A stretch of 47,009 nucleotides of DNA, taken from JBBIPZ01 sp037442505 [NCBI: Deltaproteobacteria bacterium] (GTDB lineage: Bacteria > CALINM01). The stretch spans positions 1 to 47,009 of the forward strand of contig JBBIPZ010000018.1 in the NCBI GenBank assembly GCA_037442505.1, read 5' to 3'. A program made the translations under genes and the position numbers. Under the pieces are notes generated by a model, which did not search any database, had not been told where the DNA came from, and saw nothing but the letters and a program-made list of their open reading frames with translations. This document shows, one piece after another, positions 18,136-30,837 of the stretch. How positions within the stretch are numbered: the stretch's first letter is position 1; each line of letters opens with the position of its first letter.

Positions 18136-18999
18136 TTAATTTTCTAATAAAATTTTTCTGGCAGCACTTATAAAACCTTCCAGCGATTCTCTGTCATTGT
18201 TTTTTAAAAGATTACAAAAATTATCAATTTCCCTTTTAAAATCTTCAATTGAAGCCAAAAGATGTTTTTTGTTCGACATAAATATATCAGCCCACATTGT
18301 AACATCACTTTTTGCTATTCTGGTAAAGTCTCTGAAACCACCACCAGCAAAAGATGTCACACTTCTTTCCTGAAAAAACTTATCTTTTACAGCAGAAACG
18401 AGAGAAAATGCTACAGCATGAGGCATATGACTTACTTCCGCCATTACTGTGTCGTGTTCCTCCGGAGACATTGTAACTACATTCATCCCTAAAACTTCCC
18501 ATACCCTTTTGACAAGGCTAACATGCTTTTCAGAACTCGTTTTTAAGGGTGTTACGATACACATTCCTCCATCAAAAAGGCTTGAAAACCCAGCTTCTGG
18601 ACCAGACTTTTCCGTTCCAGCAATTGGGTGCGAACCGACAAAGTTGTTGTATTTAAAATAATTTGAACATTCTTCTACAAAGTTTTTTACACTGCCGCCA
18701 TCAGTGACTATAACATTTTCATCAACGTCTTTGCTTAAAGCCTCTAAAATTTTAGGAATAGAAAGTACAGGTGCAGCCACAAGTATAAGGTTACACTCCC
18801 TGGCTAATAGCGACAAATCAGATATATGCCTGTCTATAATACCCAATTCAAACGCCTTCTTTGCTGAGCGACCTGATAAAGAGTATCCCCAAACTTCTTT
18901 GACACATTTACGTTCTTTCATTGCAAGAGCGAACGATGAGCCTATAAGCCCAACGCCTGCTATCCCTATTCGTTCGAAAAAAAACGGTTCTAAATTCAT
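18136..18999 (-). CDS. tyrA: Prephenate dehydrogenase
   Basis: A 287-residue NAD(P)-dependent enzyme that oxidatively decarboxylates prephenate to 4-hydroxyphenylpyruvate for tyrosine synthesis. The dinucleotide motif is [13 protein letters not shown]. Family segments visible are [12 protein letters not shown] and [11 protein letters not shown], then FRDFTRIA. Cyclohexadienyl or arogenate specificity cannot be separated from prephenate here. It overlaps aroF by 4 bases and ends the aromatic amino acid run aroF/hisC/pheA. Confidence 0.93.
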   Translation of the reverse strand: MNLEPFFFERIGIAGVGLIGSSFALAMKERKCVKEVWGYSLSGRSAKKAFELGIIDRHISDLSLLARECNLILVAAPVLSIPKILEALSKDVDENVIVTDGGSVKNFVEECSNYFKYNNFVGSHPIAGTEKSGPEAGFSSLFDGGMCIVTPLKTSSEKHVSLVKRVWEVLGMNVVTMSPEEHDTVMAEVSHMPHAVAFSLVSAVKDKFFQERSVTSFAGGGFRDFTRIAKSDVTMWADIFMSNKKHLLASIEDFKREIDNFCNLLKNNDRESLEGFISAARKILLEN

Positions 19000-20009
19000 A
19001 CCTCGCGTCCAACCACTTCTGCAATCTTTCTCATCTTTTCCATCAAGTTTGCAAACTTAGATGGTTTTAGGGATTGAGAACCGTCGCTCAAAGCCTTTTC
19101 TGGATGGGGATGTACTTCGACCATTATTCCGTCGGCACCAGCTGCAATAGCTGCAAGTGACATTGGCGTTACAAGGTCCCAGTGTCCCGTGCCATGACTG
19201 GGGTCAACAATAACAGGCAAGTGGCTCAACTGCTTCAATAGCGGCACGGCAGAAAGATCAAGTGTGTTTCTTGTAGCGGTTTCAAACGTTCTTATTCCCC
19301 TCTCACATAAGATTATCTTTTGATTGCCTTGTGAAGCGATATATTCTGCTGACATAAGGAGTTCATTTATTGTAGAACTAAGTCCTCTTTTTAGAATAAC
19401 AGGTTTATTAGTTGTCCCTACTTCCAGCAATAGCCTGAAATTTTGCATGTTTCTTGCACCTATCTGAATTATATCTGCATATTTACAAACCAGCTCAGTA
19501 TCTCTCGGATCCATTATCTCTGTCACAATTGGCATTCCTGTAAGTTCTTTTGCCTCTTTTAAAAGCTTAAGTCCGATCTCGCCTAATCCCTGAAATGTGT
19601 AAGGCGAAGTTCTTGGCTTATAAGCGCCACCTCTAAGAAAGGTAGCACCAAAATTTTTCACCTCTATGGCTGTTGAAAAAAGACAGTCCTTGTTTTCAAC
19701 TGCACAAGGTCCCGCAATGACCGCTATTTTTTTCCCGCCAATTCGAAAACCATCCACATCTATGACTGTATCTTCTCTCTTGAACTCTCTGCTAACAAGT
19801 TTATATGGTTTTAAAATAGGAACAGCATTTTCTACGCCTGGATAAGAATCAAAAGGAATATTTCTAATTATTGATTCGTCACCAATAGCCCCAATAATAG
19901 TTCTTTCCTTACCTTTAGAAAGATGAGGTTTTAAACCATGTTCTTCAATAAGCTTAATAACCTGCTCTATTTCTTTATCTGTCACATCTGGTTTCATTAT
20001 TAATATCAT
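18996..20009 (-). CDS. aroF: 3-deoxy-7-phosphoheptulonate (DAHP) synthase, type I-beta
   Basis: A 337-residue enzyme that condenses phosphoenolpyruvate and erythrose 4-phosphate, the first step of the shikimate pathway. Residues about 1-70 form a ferredoxin-like regulatory domain as in Thermotoga DAHP synthase, which is known to mediate Tyr/Phe inhibition. The catalytic barrel has [29 protein letters not shown] and DPSHGTGH. It sits 12 bases downstream of hisC and overlaps tyrA by 4 bases, placing the entry and branch steps in one operon. Confidence 0.95.
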   Translation of the reverse strand: MILIMKPDVTDKEIEQVIKLIEEHGLKPHLSKGKERTIIGAIGDESIIRNIPFDSYPGVENAVPILKPYKLVSREFKREDTVIDVDGFRIGGKKIAVIAGPCAVENKDCLFSTAIEVKNFGATFLRGGAYKPRTSPYTFQGLGEIGLKLLKEAKELTGMPIVTEIMDPRDTELVCKYADIIQIGARNMQNFRLLLEVGTTNKPVILKRGLSSTINELLMSAEYIASQGNQKIILCERGIRTFETATRNTLDLSAVPLLKQLSHLPVIVDPSHGTGHWDLVTPMSLAAIAAGADGIMVEVHPHPEKALSDGSQSLKPSKFANLMEKMRKIAEVVGREV

Positions 20010-20021
20010 AAAAATCTCCCC

Positions 20022-21116
20022 TCAAGTCTTTTTCAAAATTTTCTTTACTGCTTTTATAAATTTTTGATTTTCTCTGTCTGTCCCAACACTAATCCTAACA
20101 TATTGTGGTAGTCCATATCCTCCAACAGGTCTTACAATGACGCCCTCTCTCAAAAGCGCATTGTAAAAATCCATTCCACCATTTGGAATTTTTACAAGGA
20201 CAAAATTGCCATAAGATTTTTCGTAATCCAGTCCTATCTCATCAAAAAATTTATAAAAAGAATCTAACCCTTTTTTTGTAACTTCTTTTGTCTTTCTAAC
20301 ATGCTCCTCGTCGTCTAAGGCACCTAATGCGGCAAACTGTCCTAATGTGTTTACGTTAAAAGGTTCTCTTACCCTGTTCATATAGTCGGCAAGTTGTTTA
20401 TCCATAACCGCATAGCCCACCCTCAGTCCTGCAAGACCATATATCTTAGAAAAAGTCCTTGTAACGATGAGATTTTTATAATTTTTAAGATATGCAATTC
20501 CTGATGGATAATCGTCTTCAGTTACATATTCTGCATACGCTTCATCAAGCACAACAAGACAGGTTGACGGCACATTAGACATAAATTTTTCAAAAGCCTT
20601 TTTGCCAAACATAGTCCCGGTTGGATTATTAGGATTAGCAAGATAAATAATTTTTGTTTTAGGTGTGATAGCCTTAATAAACGCATCCAGGTCGTGACAA
20701 AGCCCTTTAGCTTTAACCTCTGTGAATTTTGCGCCCAAAGACTGCGCTACAAGCTTATAGACAATAAAGGCATATTCTGAAAAAAGTATTTCATCACCTG
20801 TTTTATAGAAGGTCCTTCCAACCAGTTCTAACACTTCATTTGAACCATTTCCAAAAACAATATTTTCCATATGTACCTTTAGTTTTTTAGCCAATTTTTC
20901 TGCAAGATAGTAACATCCCCCTTCGGGGTATCGATGTAAATTCTTGATATATTTTTTCATCATTTCTATTCCCCTTGGTGATGGTCCTAAAGGGTTTTCG
21001 TTGCTTGCTAATTTCACGGCATTTTTAATCCCGAGCTCTCTTTCAAGCTCTTCAACAGGTTTTCCCGGCACGTAAGGGATTAATTTTTCAATGTTTTCTG
21101 GAACTAACTTCATCAT
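20022..21116 (-). CDS. hisC: Histidinol-phosphate/aromatic aminotransferase (PLP, class I/II)
   Basis: A 364-residue PLP-dependent aminotransferase of the HisC family. Visible signatures are the N-terminal KLASNENPLGPSP, FGNGSNEVL, YLANPNNPTG, DEAYAEYV and the PLP-lysine segment TRTFSKIYGLAGLRVGY. HisC enzymes convert imidazole acetol-phosphate and often also transaminate phenylpyruvate and 4-hydroxyphenylpyruvate. Its place between pheA and aroF/tyrA suggests the aromatic aminotransferase role here. It overlaps pheA by 4 bases. No other his gene is in the window. Confidence 0.9.
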   Translation of the reverse strand: MMKLVPENIEKLIPYVPGKPVEELERELGIKNAVKLASNENPLGPSPRGIEMMKKYIKNLHRYPEGGCYYLAEKLAKKLKVHMENIVFGNGSNEVLELVGRTFYKTGDEILFSEYAFIVYKLVAQSLGAKFTEVKAKGLCHDLDAFIKAITPKTKIIYLANPNNPTGTMFGKKAFEKFMSNVPSTCLVVLDEAYAEYVTEDDYPSGIAYLKNYKNLIVTRTFSKIYGLAGLRVGYAVMDKQLADYMNRVREPFNVNTLGQFAALGALDDEEHVRKTKEVTKKGLDSFYKFFDEIGLDYEKSYGNFVLVKIPNGGMDFYNALLREGVIVRPVGGYGLPQYVRISVGTDRENQKFIKAVKKILKKT

Positions 21117-22207
21117 TTTTCCCCCCTGAATTTTGGATAAGAACCTATTACTTTAAGAAAGATACACATATCTTTCAGTTCGTTTACCGCATCAAAAACC
21201 TTCTTATCACTAATGTGTCCATCTAAATCAATGAAAAAGACATATTCCCATGCCTTAGTCTTCATAGGCCTTGATTCTATCTTTGTTAAGTTAATTCCTC
21301 TTTTCGCAAAAGGAGATAGCATATTGTATAAAGCACCTGGTTGATCTTTTATCGAAAAAAGAACCGATGTCTTATCATCACCACTCTTTTTCTGTTCTAT
21401 CTTGCCGATCACAAGAAAACGCGTTGAATTTTCTGTCATATCCTGAATGTTCTTTTCTATCACTTTTAAGTCATAGATTTTTGCTGTTGTTTCTCCCGCT
21501 ATAGCGGCAGAAGTTTTATCCTTTTTTGCCATTTCTGCAGCCTCTGCCGTGCTTACCACATCTAACAACACTGCGTTGGGCAGATTTTTCTCTATCCAGT
21601 TTCTACATTGTGCAAATGCCTGTGGATGAGAATAAATCTTCTTTATATCCTCTTTTCGAGTCTGGGAAGAAAGCAGGCAATGAGTTATGGGCAGAATCAT
21701 CTCTCCACATACCTTCAAGTCATACTTTAAAAACATATCAAGCGTGTATGAAACTACGCCTTCAGTAGAATTTTCTACGGGAACGACGCCCAGATCAGCC
21801 CGCCCTTTATAAACTTCGTCAAAGATCTCCTGGATACTTCTTACAGGAATATATTGTGCATTTAAACCAAAATACTTAATTGCAGCTTCGTGAGTAAACG
21901 TCGCGATGGGTCCTAAAAATGTTACTTTTAAATTCTTTTCGAGAGAAAGACAGGCAGATATAATTTCTCTGAACACTGGTCGTATCGCCTTTTTTGGAAA
22001 AACACCTTTAGCATTCCTAGTAAGTCTTTTAACAATCGCTTCTTCTCTGTATGGCACATAAAAACCACTTTTTAACTTCTTTTTTACCTCACCAACCTGC
22101 TTAACAATAGCAGCTCTTTTTTCAAGTAGTTCCAATATTCCATCATCTATCTCATCGATTTTTAGTCTTAACTTAGCAAGCATTATATTGTATTTATCAT
22201 CAGACAT
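21113..22207 (-). CDS. pheA: Bifunctional chorismate mutase/prephenate dehydratase (P-protein)
   Basis: A 364-residue protein. Residues about 8-90 form an AroQ chorismate mutase (KLRLKIDEIDDGILELLEKR). Residues about 95-270 form prephenate dehydratase (VTFLGPIATFTHEAA, GVVPVENSTEGVV, DMTENSTRFLVI). The C-terminus is an ACT domain with SIKDQPGALYNML and the ESRP segment (KIESRPMK) that binds phenylalanine for feedback inhibition. It makes phenylpyruvate from chorismate. The start overlaps dnaE by 8 bases and has a GAGG ribosome binding site inside the dnaE end. Confidence 0.95.
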   Translation of the reverse strand: MSDDKYNIMLAKLRLKIDEIDDGILELLEKRAAIVKQVGEVKKKLKSGFYVPYREEAIVKRLTRNAKGVFPKKAIRPVFREIISACLSLEKNLKVTFLGPIATFTHEAAIKYFGLNAQYIPVRSIQEIFDEVYKGRADLGVVPVENSTEGVVSYTLDMFLKYDLKVCGEMILPITHCLLSSQTRKEDIKKIYSHPQAFAQCRNWIEKNLPNAVLLDVVSTAEAAEMAKKDKTSAAIAGETTAKIYDLKVIEKNIQDMTENSTRFLVIGKIEQKKSGDDKTSVLFSIKDQPGALYNMLSPFAKRGINLTKIESRPMKTKAWEYVFFIDLDGHISDKKVFDAVNELKDMCIFLKVIGSYPKFRGEK

Positions 22208-25200
22208 AAGAAAATTCCTCTTTTGTAAGTTTTACAGTACAACCTGGAAAAAGGTTACGTATATTTTTTCCAAACACAACCGTAGGCTCTACCCAGTATT
22301 TCCTTGATACAGCAATAATAGTTTCTACTTTGTCTAAGTTGACTTTAAAATATACCGGTACATTTTTACTCCCTCTATAACTTTTTAAGTAAGTTTTTAA
22401 TTCCGTGAGCAGTTCTTTTGATATTACATACTCTTCAACAACAATCGACACGCCTTTAACTTCTTTACTCCATGCCTGTTCAAGCGGCAACACTTCTTTT
22501 ACGTATAACTTCAACTCATTACCATCTTTTTTTATATTTCCTTTCACATAGCAGGGTGTATCTGAAGTCAAATTAGATTCAAATTTATTCAACACCTCTT
22601 CATACACAATTAGTTCTACAGAACCAGTCAAATCCTCTAATTTAGCGGAAGCCCATTTTTTACCTGCTTTAGACCGCTTAATCTTAACATCGGTAATGAT
22701 GCCACCAAGATGAACAAGTTCGTTATCAACCTTATTAATCAGTTTGTCACACTTATCATTATCATCAATAAGCTGTTTTAACTCTTCTTCATACTCTTCA
22801 AGTGGATGTCCTGATAGATATATACCCAACGTTTCTTTTTCGAAAGCAAGTATTTGAGAAATTGAAAAAGGTTCAACCTGTGGCAAATCAACCAAATTAT
22901 CAACATTCTTTTCTTCTTCAAACATAGAGACCATAAAATCTTTCTTTTTTGCTTTATTTTCATTAACTTTTTGAATAATCACATCGTAGAACTCTAAATA
23001 CTGCCTTCTGTGTCCACCCAGTGAATCTAAAGCCCCACACTTAATCAGACTTTCCACAACCTTTTTATTAATCTTTGCTCCACTCAATCTCTCTAAAAAA
23101 TTATAAAAACTACTGAAACTCCCATTACCTTTTCTTTCTTTAATAATCTCCTCTACGGCTTTAATTCCAACATTTTTAATGGCAGACAGCCCGAATCTTA
23201 TCTGCTTTCGTTTATCAACGGTAAAATCAACGTCACTTTCGTTTATATCAGGCGGCAATATTTTTATTCCTCTCTCTTTACATTCAGCTATATGTGCATT
23301 AAACTTATCGGGATCGCCTATCTCCGTATTTAAAAGCGCTGCAAAAAACTCCTCAGGATAGTAAGCCTTTATATAAGCAGTATGATAAGCTACAAACGCA
23401 TACGCAACAGAGTGAGATTTATTAAAACCATACGAGCCAAACTTTTCTATCTGGTCAAACAACTTTTCTACCTTTTGACGGTCATACCCCCTATCCACAG
23501 CTCTTGCAACAAACTCCTCACCCAACTTCCTCAACTGCTCTGCATTTTTTTTAGCCATAGCCTTTCTTAACAGGTCTGCCTCACCCCTTGTGAAACCCGC
23601 TATCACCATCGAAATCTGCATGACGTGTTCCTGGTAAATCATAACACCGTATGTTTCTTTAAGAATATCTTCTAACTCAGGAAAGATGTACTCTACCTTT
23701 TTTAGACCATTTTTCCTCTCGATAAAATCAGGAATCAGATCCATAGGCCCAGGTCTGTAAAGTGCATTCATTGCGACAATCTCTTCAAACTTCGTAGGCT
23801 TAAGCTTTGTTAGCCAGCTTTTCATTCCAGTGCTTTCAAACTGGAAAATTCCGGTCGTATCGCCTCTTGAAAAAAGTTCATAGACCTTCGGATCATTCAG
23901 TTTTATTTCATCAAAATTTATTTTTATTCCGTAGTTTTGCTCTATCTTTTTTAAGGCCTGTTCAATCATCGTTAAGGTTTTCAACCCGAGTAGATCAAAC
24001 TTAATCAAACCAAACTCTTCTAATATCTTCATCGGAAACTGTGTAAGTGCTTCACCTTCTTTACCTTTGTGGAGTGGCATATATTCAACAAGGGGTTTAT
24101 CTGCGATGACTACCCCCGCTGCATGTGTTGAGGCATGTCTTGGAAACTGCTCCAATGAGATTGAAAAATCAATTAGTTCCTTTATCTGAGGATCATCCTG
24201 ATATATTTTACTAAGACTCGGTTCTGCCTTTAGCGCATCTTTTATTGTCTTTGCATCGCCAATCATCTTTGCTATTCTATCTGCTTCAGAAAGTGGTAAC
24301 GCCATAGCCCTTGCCACATCTCTCACGACCATCTTTGCCTTCATCGAACCAAAGGTTATTATCTGAGACACCATATCTTTACCATACTTCTGAACAATAT
24401 AATCAATAACCTCTCCACGTCTATCCTGACTGAAATCAACATCAACATCAGGCATGGTTGCCCTATCAGGATTTAAAAAACGTTCAAAAAGCAGATTGTA
24501 TCTCATCGGATCGATACGCGTTATCCCCAAACAATATGCCACGAGACTTCCTGCTGCAGAACCTCTACCCGGACCTACAGGTATTCCTTTGCTTCTTGCA
24601 TAAGCAATAAAGTCGTGAACAATCAAAAAGTAACCAGTAAAACCCATCTTTTTGATTGTATCAATTTCAAACTGTAAACGATTTTCATAATCTTTTCTTG
24701 TGAATCTGCCAGATGTCTCTGCAAGAAGTCTGTCTATCTCTTTTTCAAAACCTTCATATACCTTCTTTTCAAAAGTTGTTACAACTTCAGATTCTGGTAT
24801 GCCCAGATTCGGAAAGTGATACGGCTGTTCCTTAAAACCAAAACTACAACGTTGTGCTATCTTTATTGTGTTTTCTACTGCCTCTGGTATGTAAGCAAAT
24901 CGTTCCTTCATCTCTTCAGGCGTTTTCAGATAAAACTCGTTTACCGTCATTTTCAGACGGTTTTCGTCTTTCACAGTTTTTCCTGTCTGAATACATAGCA
25001 GTATATCGTGAAAACGATGGTCCTCTTTTTTCAAATAATGGCAATCATTAGTGGCTACCAGAGGAATATTCAATTCTTTTGAAAAGGCAAGCAAGCCTTC
25101 ATTAACTATTTTTTGCTCTGGCAAACCATTTTCTTGTATCTCAAAGAAAAAGTCTTCACCAAAGACATTTTTATACCACAATGCAGCTTCTCTGGCTTTA

Positions 25201-25676
25201 TCATATCTATCTTTCAAAATGTGATATGAGATTTCCCCCTTTAAACATGCAGTTAGACATATTAGCCCTTCGCAATGCTTAGCCAAAACTTCTTTGTCTA
25301 TTCTTGGCTTGTAATAAAATCCCTCGAAGTTCGCAATAGTTATAAGTTTACAAAGGTTTTTATAACCTGTTTCATCTTTTACGATAAGCACAAGATGATA
25401 ATTAGTTGCTTCATTATCAGCATTATCAACTTTAGACTGCTTAAATCTGCTCTCTGGTGCAATATACATCTCACAACCAATTATGGGTTTTATCCCTTCT
25501 TTTGATGCCTTTTTGTAAAAATCAAAAGCGCCAAAAATATTACCGTGATCTGTTATCGCCACCGCAGGCATTTTAAGTTCTCTTGCCCTTGCCACAAGTT
25601 CTTCTATTCTTATCGCCCCATCGAGCAAACTATATTCTGTATGCAGATGAAGATGAACAAAATCGGCGTGGATCAT
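22200..25676 (-). CDS. dnaE: DNA polymerase III alpha subunit
   Basis: A 1158-residue replicative polymerase of normal DnaE1 length. The N-terminal PHP domain begins with HLHLHTEYSLLDG (about 8-20). The catalytic aspartates lie in MPDVDVDFSQDRR, preceded by VGPGRGSAAGSLVAYCLG. Further family segments are RPGPMDLIPDF, YQEHVMQI and GSYGFNKSHSVAYA. A C-terminal OB-fold domain follows (LGGIITDVK...). It is the main chromosomal polymerase. It is encoded between guaA (40-base gap) and pheA (8-base overlap). Confidence 0.97.
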   Translation of the reverse strand: MIHADFVHLHLHTEYSLLDGAIRIEELVARARELKMPAVAITDHGNIFGAFDFYKKASKEGIKPIIGCEMYIAPESRFKQSKVDNADNEATNYHLVLIVKDETGYKNLCKLITIANFEGFYYKPRIDKEVLAKHCEGLICLTACLKGEISYHILKDRYDKAREAALWYKNVFGEDFFFEIQENGLPEQKIVNEGLLAFSKELNIPLVATNDCHYLKKEDHRFHDILLCIQTGKTVKDENRLKMTVNEFYLKTPEEMKERFAYIPEAVENTIKIAQRCSFGFKEQPYHFPNLGIPESEVVTTFEKKVYEGFEKEIDRLLAETSGRFTRKDYENRLQFEIDTIKKMGFTGYFLIVHDFIAYARSKGIPVGPGRGSAAGSLVAYCLGITRIDPMRYNLLFERFLNPDRATMPDVDVDFSQDRRGEVIDYIVQKYGKDMVSQIITFGSMKAKMVVRDVARAMALPLSEADRIAKMIGDAKTIKDALKAEPSLSKIYQDDPQIKELIDFSISLEQFPRHASTHAAGVVIADKPLVEYMPLHKGKEGEALTQFPMKILEEFGLIKFDLLGLKTLTMIEQALKKIEQNYGIKINFDEIKLNDPKVYELFSRGDTTGIFQFESTGMKSWLTKLKPTKFEEIVAMNALYRPGPMDLIPDFIERKNGLKKVEYIFPELEDILKETYGVMIYQEHVMQISMVIAGFTRGEADLLRKAMAKKNAEQLRKLGEEFVARAVDRGYDRQKVEKLFDQIEKFGSYGFNKSHSVAYAFVAYHTAYIKAYYPEEFFAALLNTEIGDPDKFNAHIAECKERGIKILPPDINESDVDFTVDKRKQIRFGLSAIKNVGIKAVEEIIKERKGNGSFSSFYNFLERLSGAKINKKVVESLIKCGALDSLGGHRRQYLEFYDVIIQKVNENKAKKKDFMVSMFEEEKNVDNLVDLPQVEPFSISQILAFEKETLGIYLSGHPLEEYEEELKQLIDDNDKCDKLINKVDNELVHLGGIITDVKIKRSKAGKKWASAKLEDLTGSVELIVYEEVLNKFESNLTSDTPCYVKGNIKKDGNELKLYVKEVLPLEQAWSKEVKGVSIVVEEYVISKELLTELKTYLKSYRGSKNVPVYFKVNLDKVETIIAVSRKYWVEPTVVFGKNIRNLFPGCTVKLTKEEFSYV

Positions 25677-25716
25677 TTGTGCTCCTTAAAACATAGGTTA
25701 ATAGGCTATTTTCTAA

Positions 25717-27270
25717 CTACTCCCACTCAATTGTGCTTGGAGGTTTAGAACTTATATCGTAAACAACTCTATTTACCCCTTTTACTTCGTTAATTATCCT
25801 ACGCGAGATTTCACCTAAAAGCTCGTAGGGCAGCTTTACCCAATCAGCAGTCATTCCATCCATACTTTCAACTACTCTAAGAGCTATTACATTATCATAG
25901 GTGCGCTCATCTCCCATTACTCCAACAGTTTTTATAGGCAAAAGCACAGGAAAAGACTGCCACACCTTCCAGTAATATCCGCTTTTTTTCATTTCTTCTT
26001 CTACTATAACGTCAACATTTTGAAGAATATTTACCCTTTCTTTTGTAACTTCACCCAAGATTCTAACTGCCAGCCCTGGCCCAGGAAAAGGCTGTCTATA
26101 TATAATATCATCAGAAATACCGAGTTCTTTGCCCACCTCTCTAACTTCATCCTTGAACAACTCTCTTAAAGGCTCTATCAACTCAAGCTGCATCTTTTCC
26201 GGCAGTCCCCCAACATTATGATGACTTTTTATCACTGCAGATGGACCTTTAAAAGATACGCTTTCAATCACATCAGGATAAAGGGTCCCCTGCGCCAGAA
26301 ACTTTACATCACCTATACGTTTCGCCTCTTCTTCAAAAATTTCTATAAATGTATGACCTATAATCTTTCTCTTTTTCTCAGGATCAACCACACCTTTAAG
26401 CCTGTCCAGGAACAGATTTGAAGCATCCACTACATTTAAATTAATTTTAAAATTATCCTGAAACGTCCGTTCTACCTGTATTCTCTCGTTTTTTCTCAAA
26501 ACACCATTGTCAACAAAAATGCAGTGAAGATTCTTTCCTATCGCCTTGTTAATTAAAACTGCAACAACCGAAGAATCTACCCCACCACTTAAAGCACAGA
26601 TAACTTTACTTTCTCCAACCTTTTTTTTGATATCATTAATCGTCATTTCAACAAAAGAGTGCATATTCCATAACCCTTTACAGCCACATATACGATAAGT
26701 AAATGCCCTTAAGATATCCTTGCCAAGAGGTGTGTGATACACTTCCGGATGGAACTGAACACCAAATATACTTGAATCCTTGTTTTTTATAGCTGCATAA
26801 GGTGAGTTTGCTGTTTTTGCGATTGAATGGAAGTTTTCTGGCAGTTTTTCTATCCTGTCACCGTGACTCATCCAAACAGGGATCTCCGATTCCGCTATAA
26901 AAGAAAATAAATCCTTTGTACTTAAAATGGTAAGGAAGGCATGACCATATTCCCTTTCTCTGGCTCTCGCAACCTTACCGCCAAACATCTCCGTTATAAG
27001 CTGCATACCATAACATATACCAAGCACTGGAACACCCAGATTAAAAATTTCCCTGGACACCTTTGGCGCATCCGTATCATAAACACTTTTGGGCCCACCA
27101 GAAAGTATTATGCCTTTTGGTGCGAACTCTTTGATTTTTTCAATCTCCATCGAATAAGGATGTATCTCACAATACACATTTGCCTCTCGAACCCTTCTTG
27201 CAATCAGCTGAGTATATTGAGAGCCAAAATCAAGAATTAATATCCTTTCTTTATGTAGTCTATCAAACAT
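25717..27270 (-). CDS. guaA: GMP synthase (glutamine-hydrolysing)
   Basis: A 517-residue enzyme that converts XMP to GMP using glutamine and ATP. The N-terminal class I glutaminase has [18 protein letters not shown] and the nucleophile Cys in GICYGMQ, with the His-Glu pair in QFHPEVYHT. The ATP pyrophosphatase domain has SGGVDSSV. The C-terminal dimer domain ends with [13 protein letters not shown], the conserved GuaA end. It starts 12 bases after guaB, the preceding pathway step. Confidence 0.98.
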   Translation of the reverse strand: MFDRLHKERILILDFGSQYTQLIARRVREANVYCEIHPYSMEIEKIKEFAPKGIILSGGPKSVYDTDAPKVSREIFNLGVPVLGICYGMQLITEMFGGKVARAREREYGHAFLTILSTKDLFSFIAESEIPVWMSHGDRIEKLPENFHSIAKTANSPYAAIKNKDSSIFGVQFHPEVYHTPLGKDILRAFTYRICGCKGLWNMHSFVEMTINDIKKKVGESKVICALSGGVDSSVVAVLINKAIGKNLHCIFVDNGVLRKNERIQVERTFQDNFKINLNVVDASNLFLDRLKGVVDPEKKRKIIGHTFIEIFEEEAKRIGDVKFLAQGTLYPDVIESVSFKGPSAVIKSHHNVGGLPEKMQLELIEPLRELFKDEVREVGKELGISDDIIYRQPFPGPGLAVRILGEVTKERVNILQNVDVIVEEEMKKSGYYWKVWQSFPVLLPIKTVGVMGDERTYDNVIALRVVESMDGMTADWVKLPYELLGEISRRIINEVKGVNRVVYDISSKPPSTIEWE

Positions 27271-27282
27271 TAAAATATCCCC

Positions 27283-29636
<2,354 letters not shown>

Positions 29637-29654
29637 AAAAACTTTAATTAAATG

Positions 29655-29683
29655 ATTTTATCTAAAGTCTCAAGAAAAATCAA
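29655..29683 (-). promoter_or_regulatory. Promoter of the unknown gene-guaB-guaA unit
   Basis: On the minus strand TTGATT (29678-29683) is followed after 17 bases by TAAAAT (29655-29660). The predicted start near 29648 is about 12 bases before the ATG at 29636. Downstream spacing suggests that transcription could run on through guaB, guaA, dnaE and the aromatic genes. Confidence 0.5.
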
Positions 29684-29707
29684 ACCGTTTTAAAATTCGA
29701 AAAAATG

Positions 29708-29717
29708 TGGCGCGCCA
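29708..29717. promoter_or_regulatory. GGCGCGCC-cored palindrome between two divergent promoters (possible operator)
   Basis: TGGCGCGCCA is a perfect 10-bp palindrome of nearly pure G+C inside a very AT-rich 136-base gap. It sits close to midway between the -35 boxes of the two divergent promoters (29683 and 29732). That position suits a shared regulator, although none can be named. Confidence 0.45.
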
Positions 29718-29731
29718 TGATTCAAAAAATA

Positions 29732-29760
29732 TTGTTTTTTTTTAACTTTTTAGGTAAAAT
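29732..29760 (+). promoter_or_regulatory. Candidate promoter of the NHL-cytochrome-secretion operon
   Basis: TTGTTT (29732-29737) is followed after 17 bases by TAAAAT (29755-29760). The start would be near 29767, about 6 bases before the ATG at 29773, and no ribosome binding site is present, so the first gene may be translated from a nearly leaderless mRNA. Confidence 0.4.
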
Positions 29761-29772
29761 TAGATAAAATTT

Positions 29773-30837
29773 ATGGTTTTTCGAGCGATATCTTTCTTAA
29801 TCTTATTCAGTATTTTAGCTGGTTGTAGCTATAAACATTTTGAAGCAAAAGCAGAACCTCTTCTGTTTTTTAAAGAGGAAGTTGGGCTTACATGGCCTGC
29901 TCCACCAGATAAGCCACGTCTAAAACTAATAAAAATTATTGATTCTCCAGCGACATTTAAAAAATCTGTGCGAATCGATACTAAAACATCTGCCTTTATC
30001 AAGTGGTTAATTGGTGAAGAGGAAGAGCCTTATAACAGTTTTGAGCGTCCTTATTTTGTTCTTTACAAAAATGATCGAATTTACATCGTTGATCAGGGAT
30101 TTTTCACTGTAATAGTTCTTGATTTAAAAGAGGCAGAAACACTTTATCTACAAAAAACTGCTGAGGGTGATATTTTGTTTTACCCCACCTCTGTAGCCGT
30201 TGATGAAGATGGCAAAATTTATGTGTGTGATCCTGAAAAAAATAGAATTGTAATTTATGACAAAAATGGTTATCCTGTAGGTAATTTTGTAGGAAATTTT
30301 GGAAACTGGAGGCCATGTAGCATCGCTTATTCGGAGAACAAAAAACGTTTTTACGTAGTAGATTCAGTTAACCACAATGTGAAAATTTTTAATAAAAATT
30401 TTGAATTGTTAAAAGTAGTGGGTGAAAGGGGAGAAGAAAAAGGGCAGTTTAGCTTTCCATCACATATAACGCTTGATAAGGATGGAAACTTTTATGTAAC
30501 GGATAGTATGAATTTTAGGGTGCAGGTTTTTTCTCCAGATGGGAGATATAAATATAAGGTGGGAGAGATTGGAAAAGGCGAAGGTTACTTTGAAAGACCA
30601 AAAGGGGTTGCTGTAGATAGTTATGGGCACTTATATATAGTTGATTCGCTCAAAGATGCTATACAGGTGTTTGATAATAATGAGAAATTCCTCATGATAG
30701 TAGGAGAAGAGGGTAGATATCCTGGGCAGTTCAACTTGCCATCGGGAATATATTGCGATGAGCAAAATTATATTTACGTTGCTGATACATTAAACAAACG
30801 GGTTCAGATTCTAAAATATATAGGGGATGGCAGTTGA
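29773..30837 (+). CDS. NHL-repeat beta-propeller lipoprotein
   Basis: A 354-residue lipoprotein. The signal peptide ends in the lipobox LAGC, with C18 as the lipidated residue. From about residue 90 to the end, repeated NHL units occur, each with a pattern like GIAVDxxGxxYVxDxxNxRVQVF (for example HITLDKDGNFYVTDSMNFRVQVF split over two strands, and GVAVDSYGHLYIVDS). They suggest a six-bladed beta-propeller used for binding. No catalytic residues are evident. Its stop overlaps the TTG start of the first cytochrome gene (TTGA), so it is probably co-translated with the cytochromes and may bind or anchor them in the periplasm or at the outer membrane. Confidence 0.85.
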   Translation: MVFRAISFLILFSILAGCSYKHFEAKAEPLLFFKEEVGLTWPAPPDKPRLKLIKIIDSPATFKKSVRIDTKTSAFIKWLIGEEEEPYNSFERPYFVLYKNDRIYIVDQGFFTVIVLDLKEAETLYLQKTAEGDILFYPTSVAVDEDGKIYVCDPEKNRIVIYDKNGYPVGNFVGNFGNWRPCSIAYSENKKRFYVVDSVNHNVKIFNKNFELLKVVGERGEEKGQFSFPSHITLDKDGNFYVTDSMNFRVQVFSPDGRYKYKVGEIGKGEGYFERPKGVAVDSYGHLYIVDSLKDAIQVFDNNEKFLMIVGEEGRYPGQFNLPSGIYCDEQNYIYVADTLNKRVQILKYIGDGS

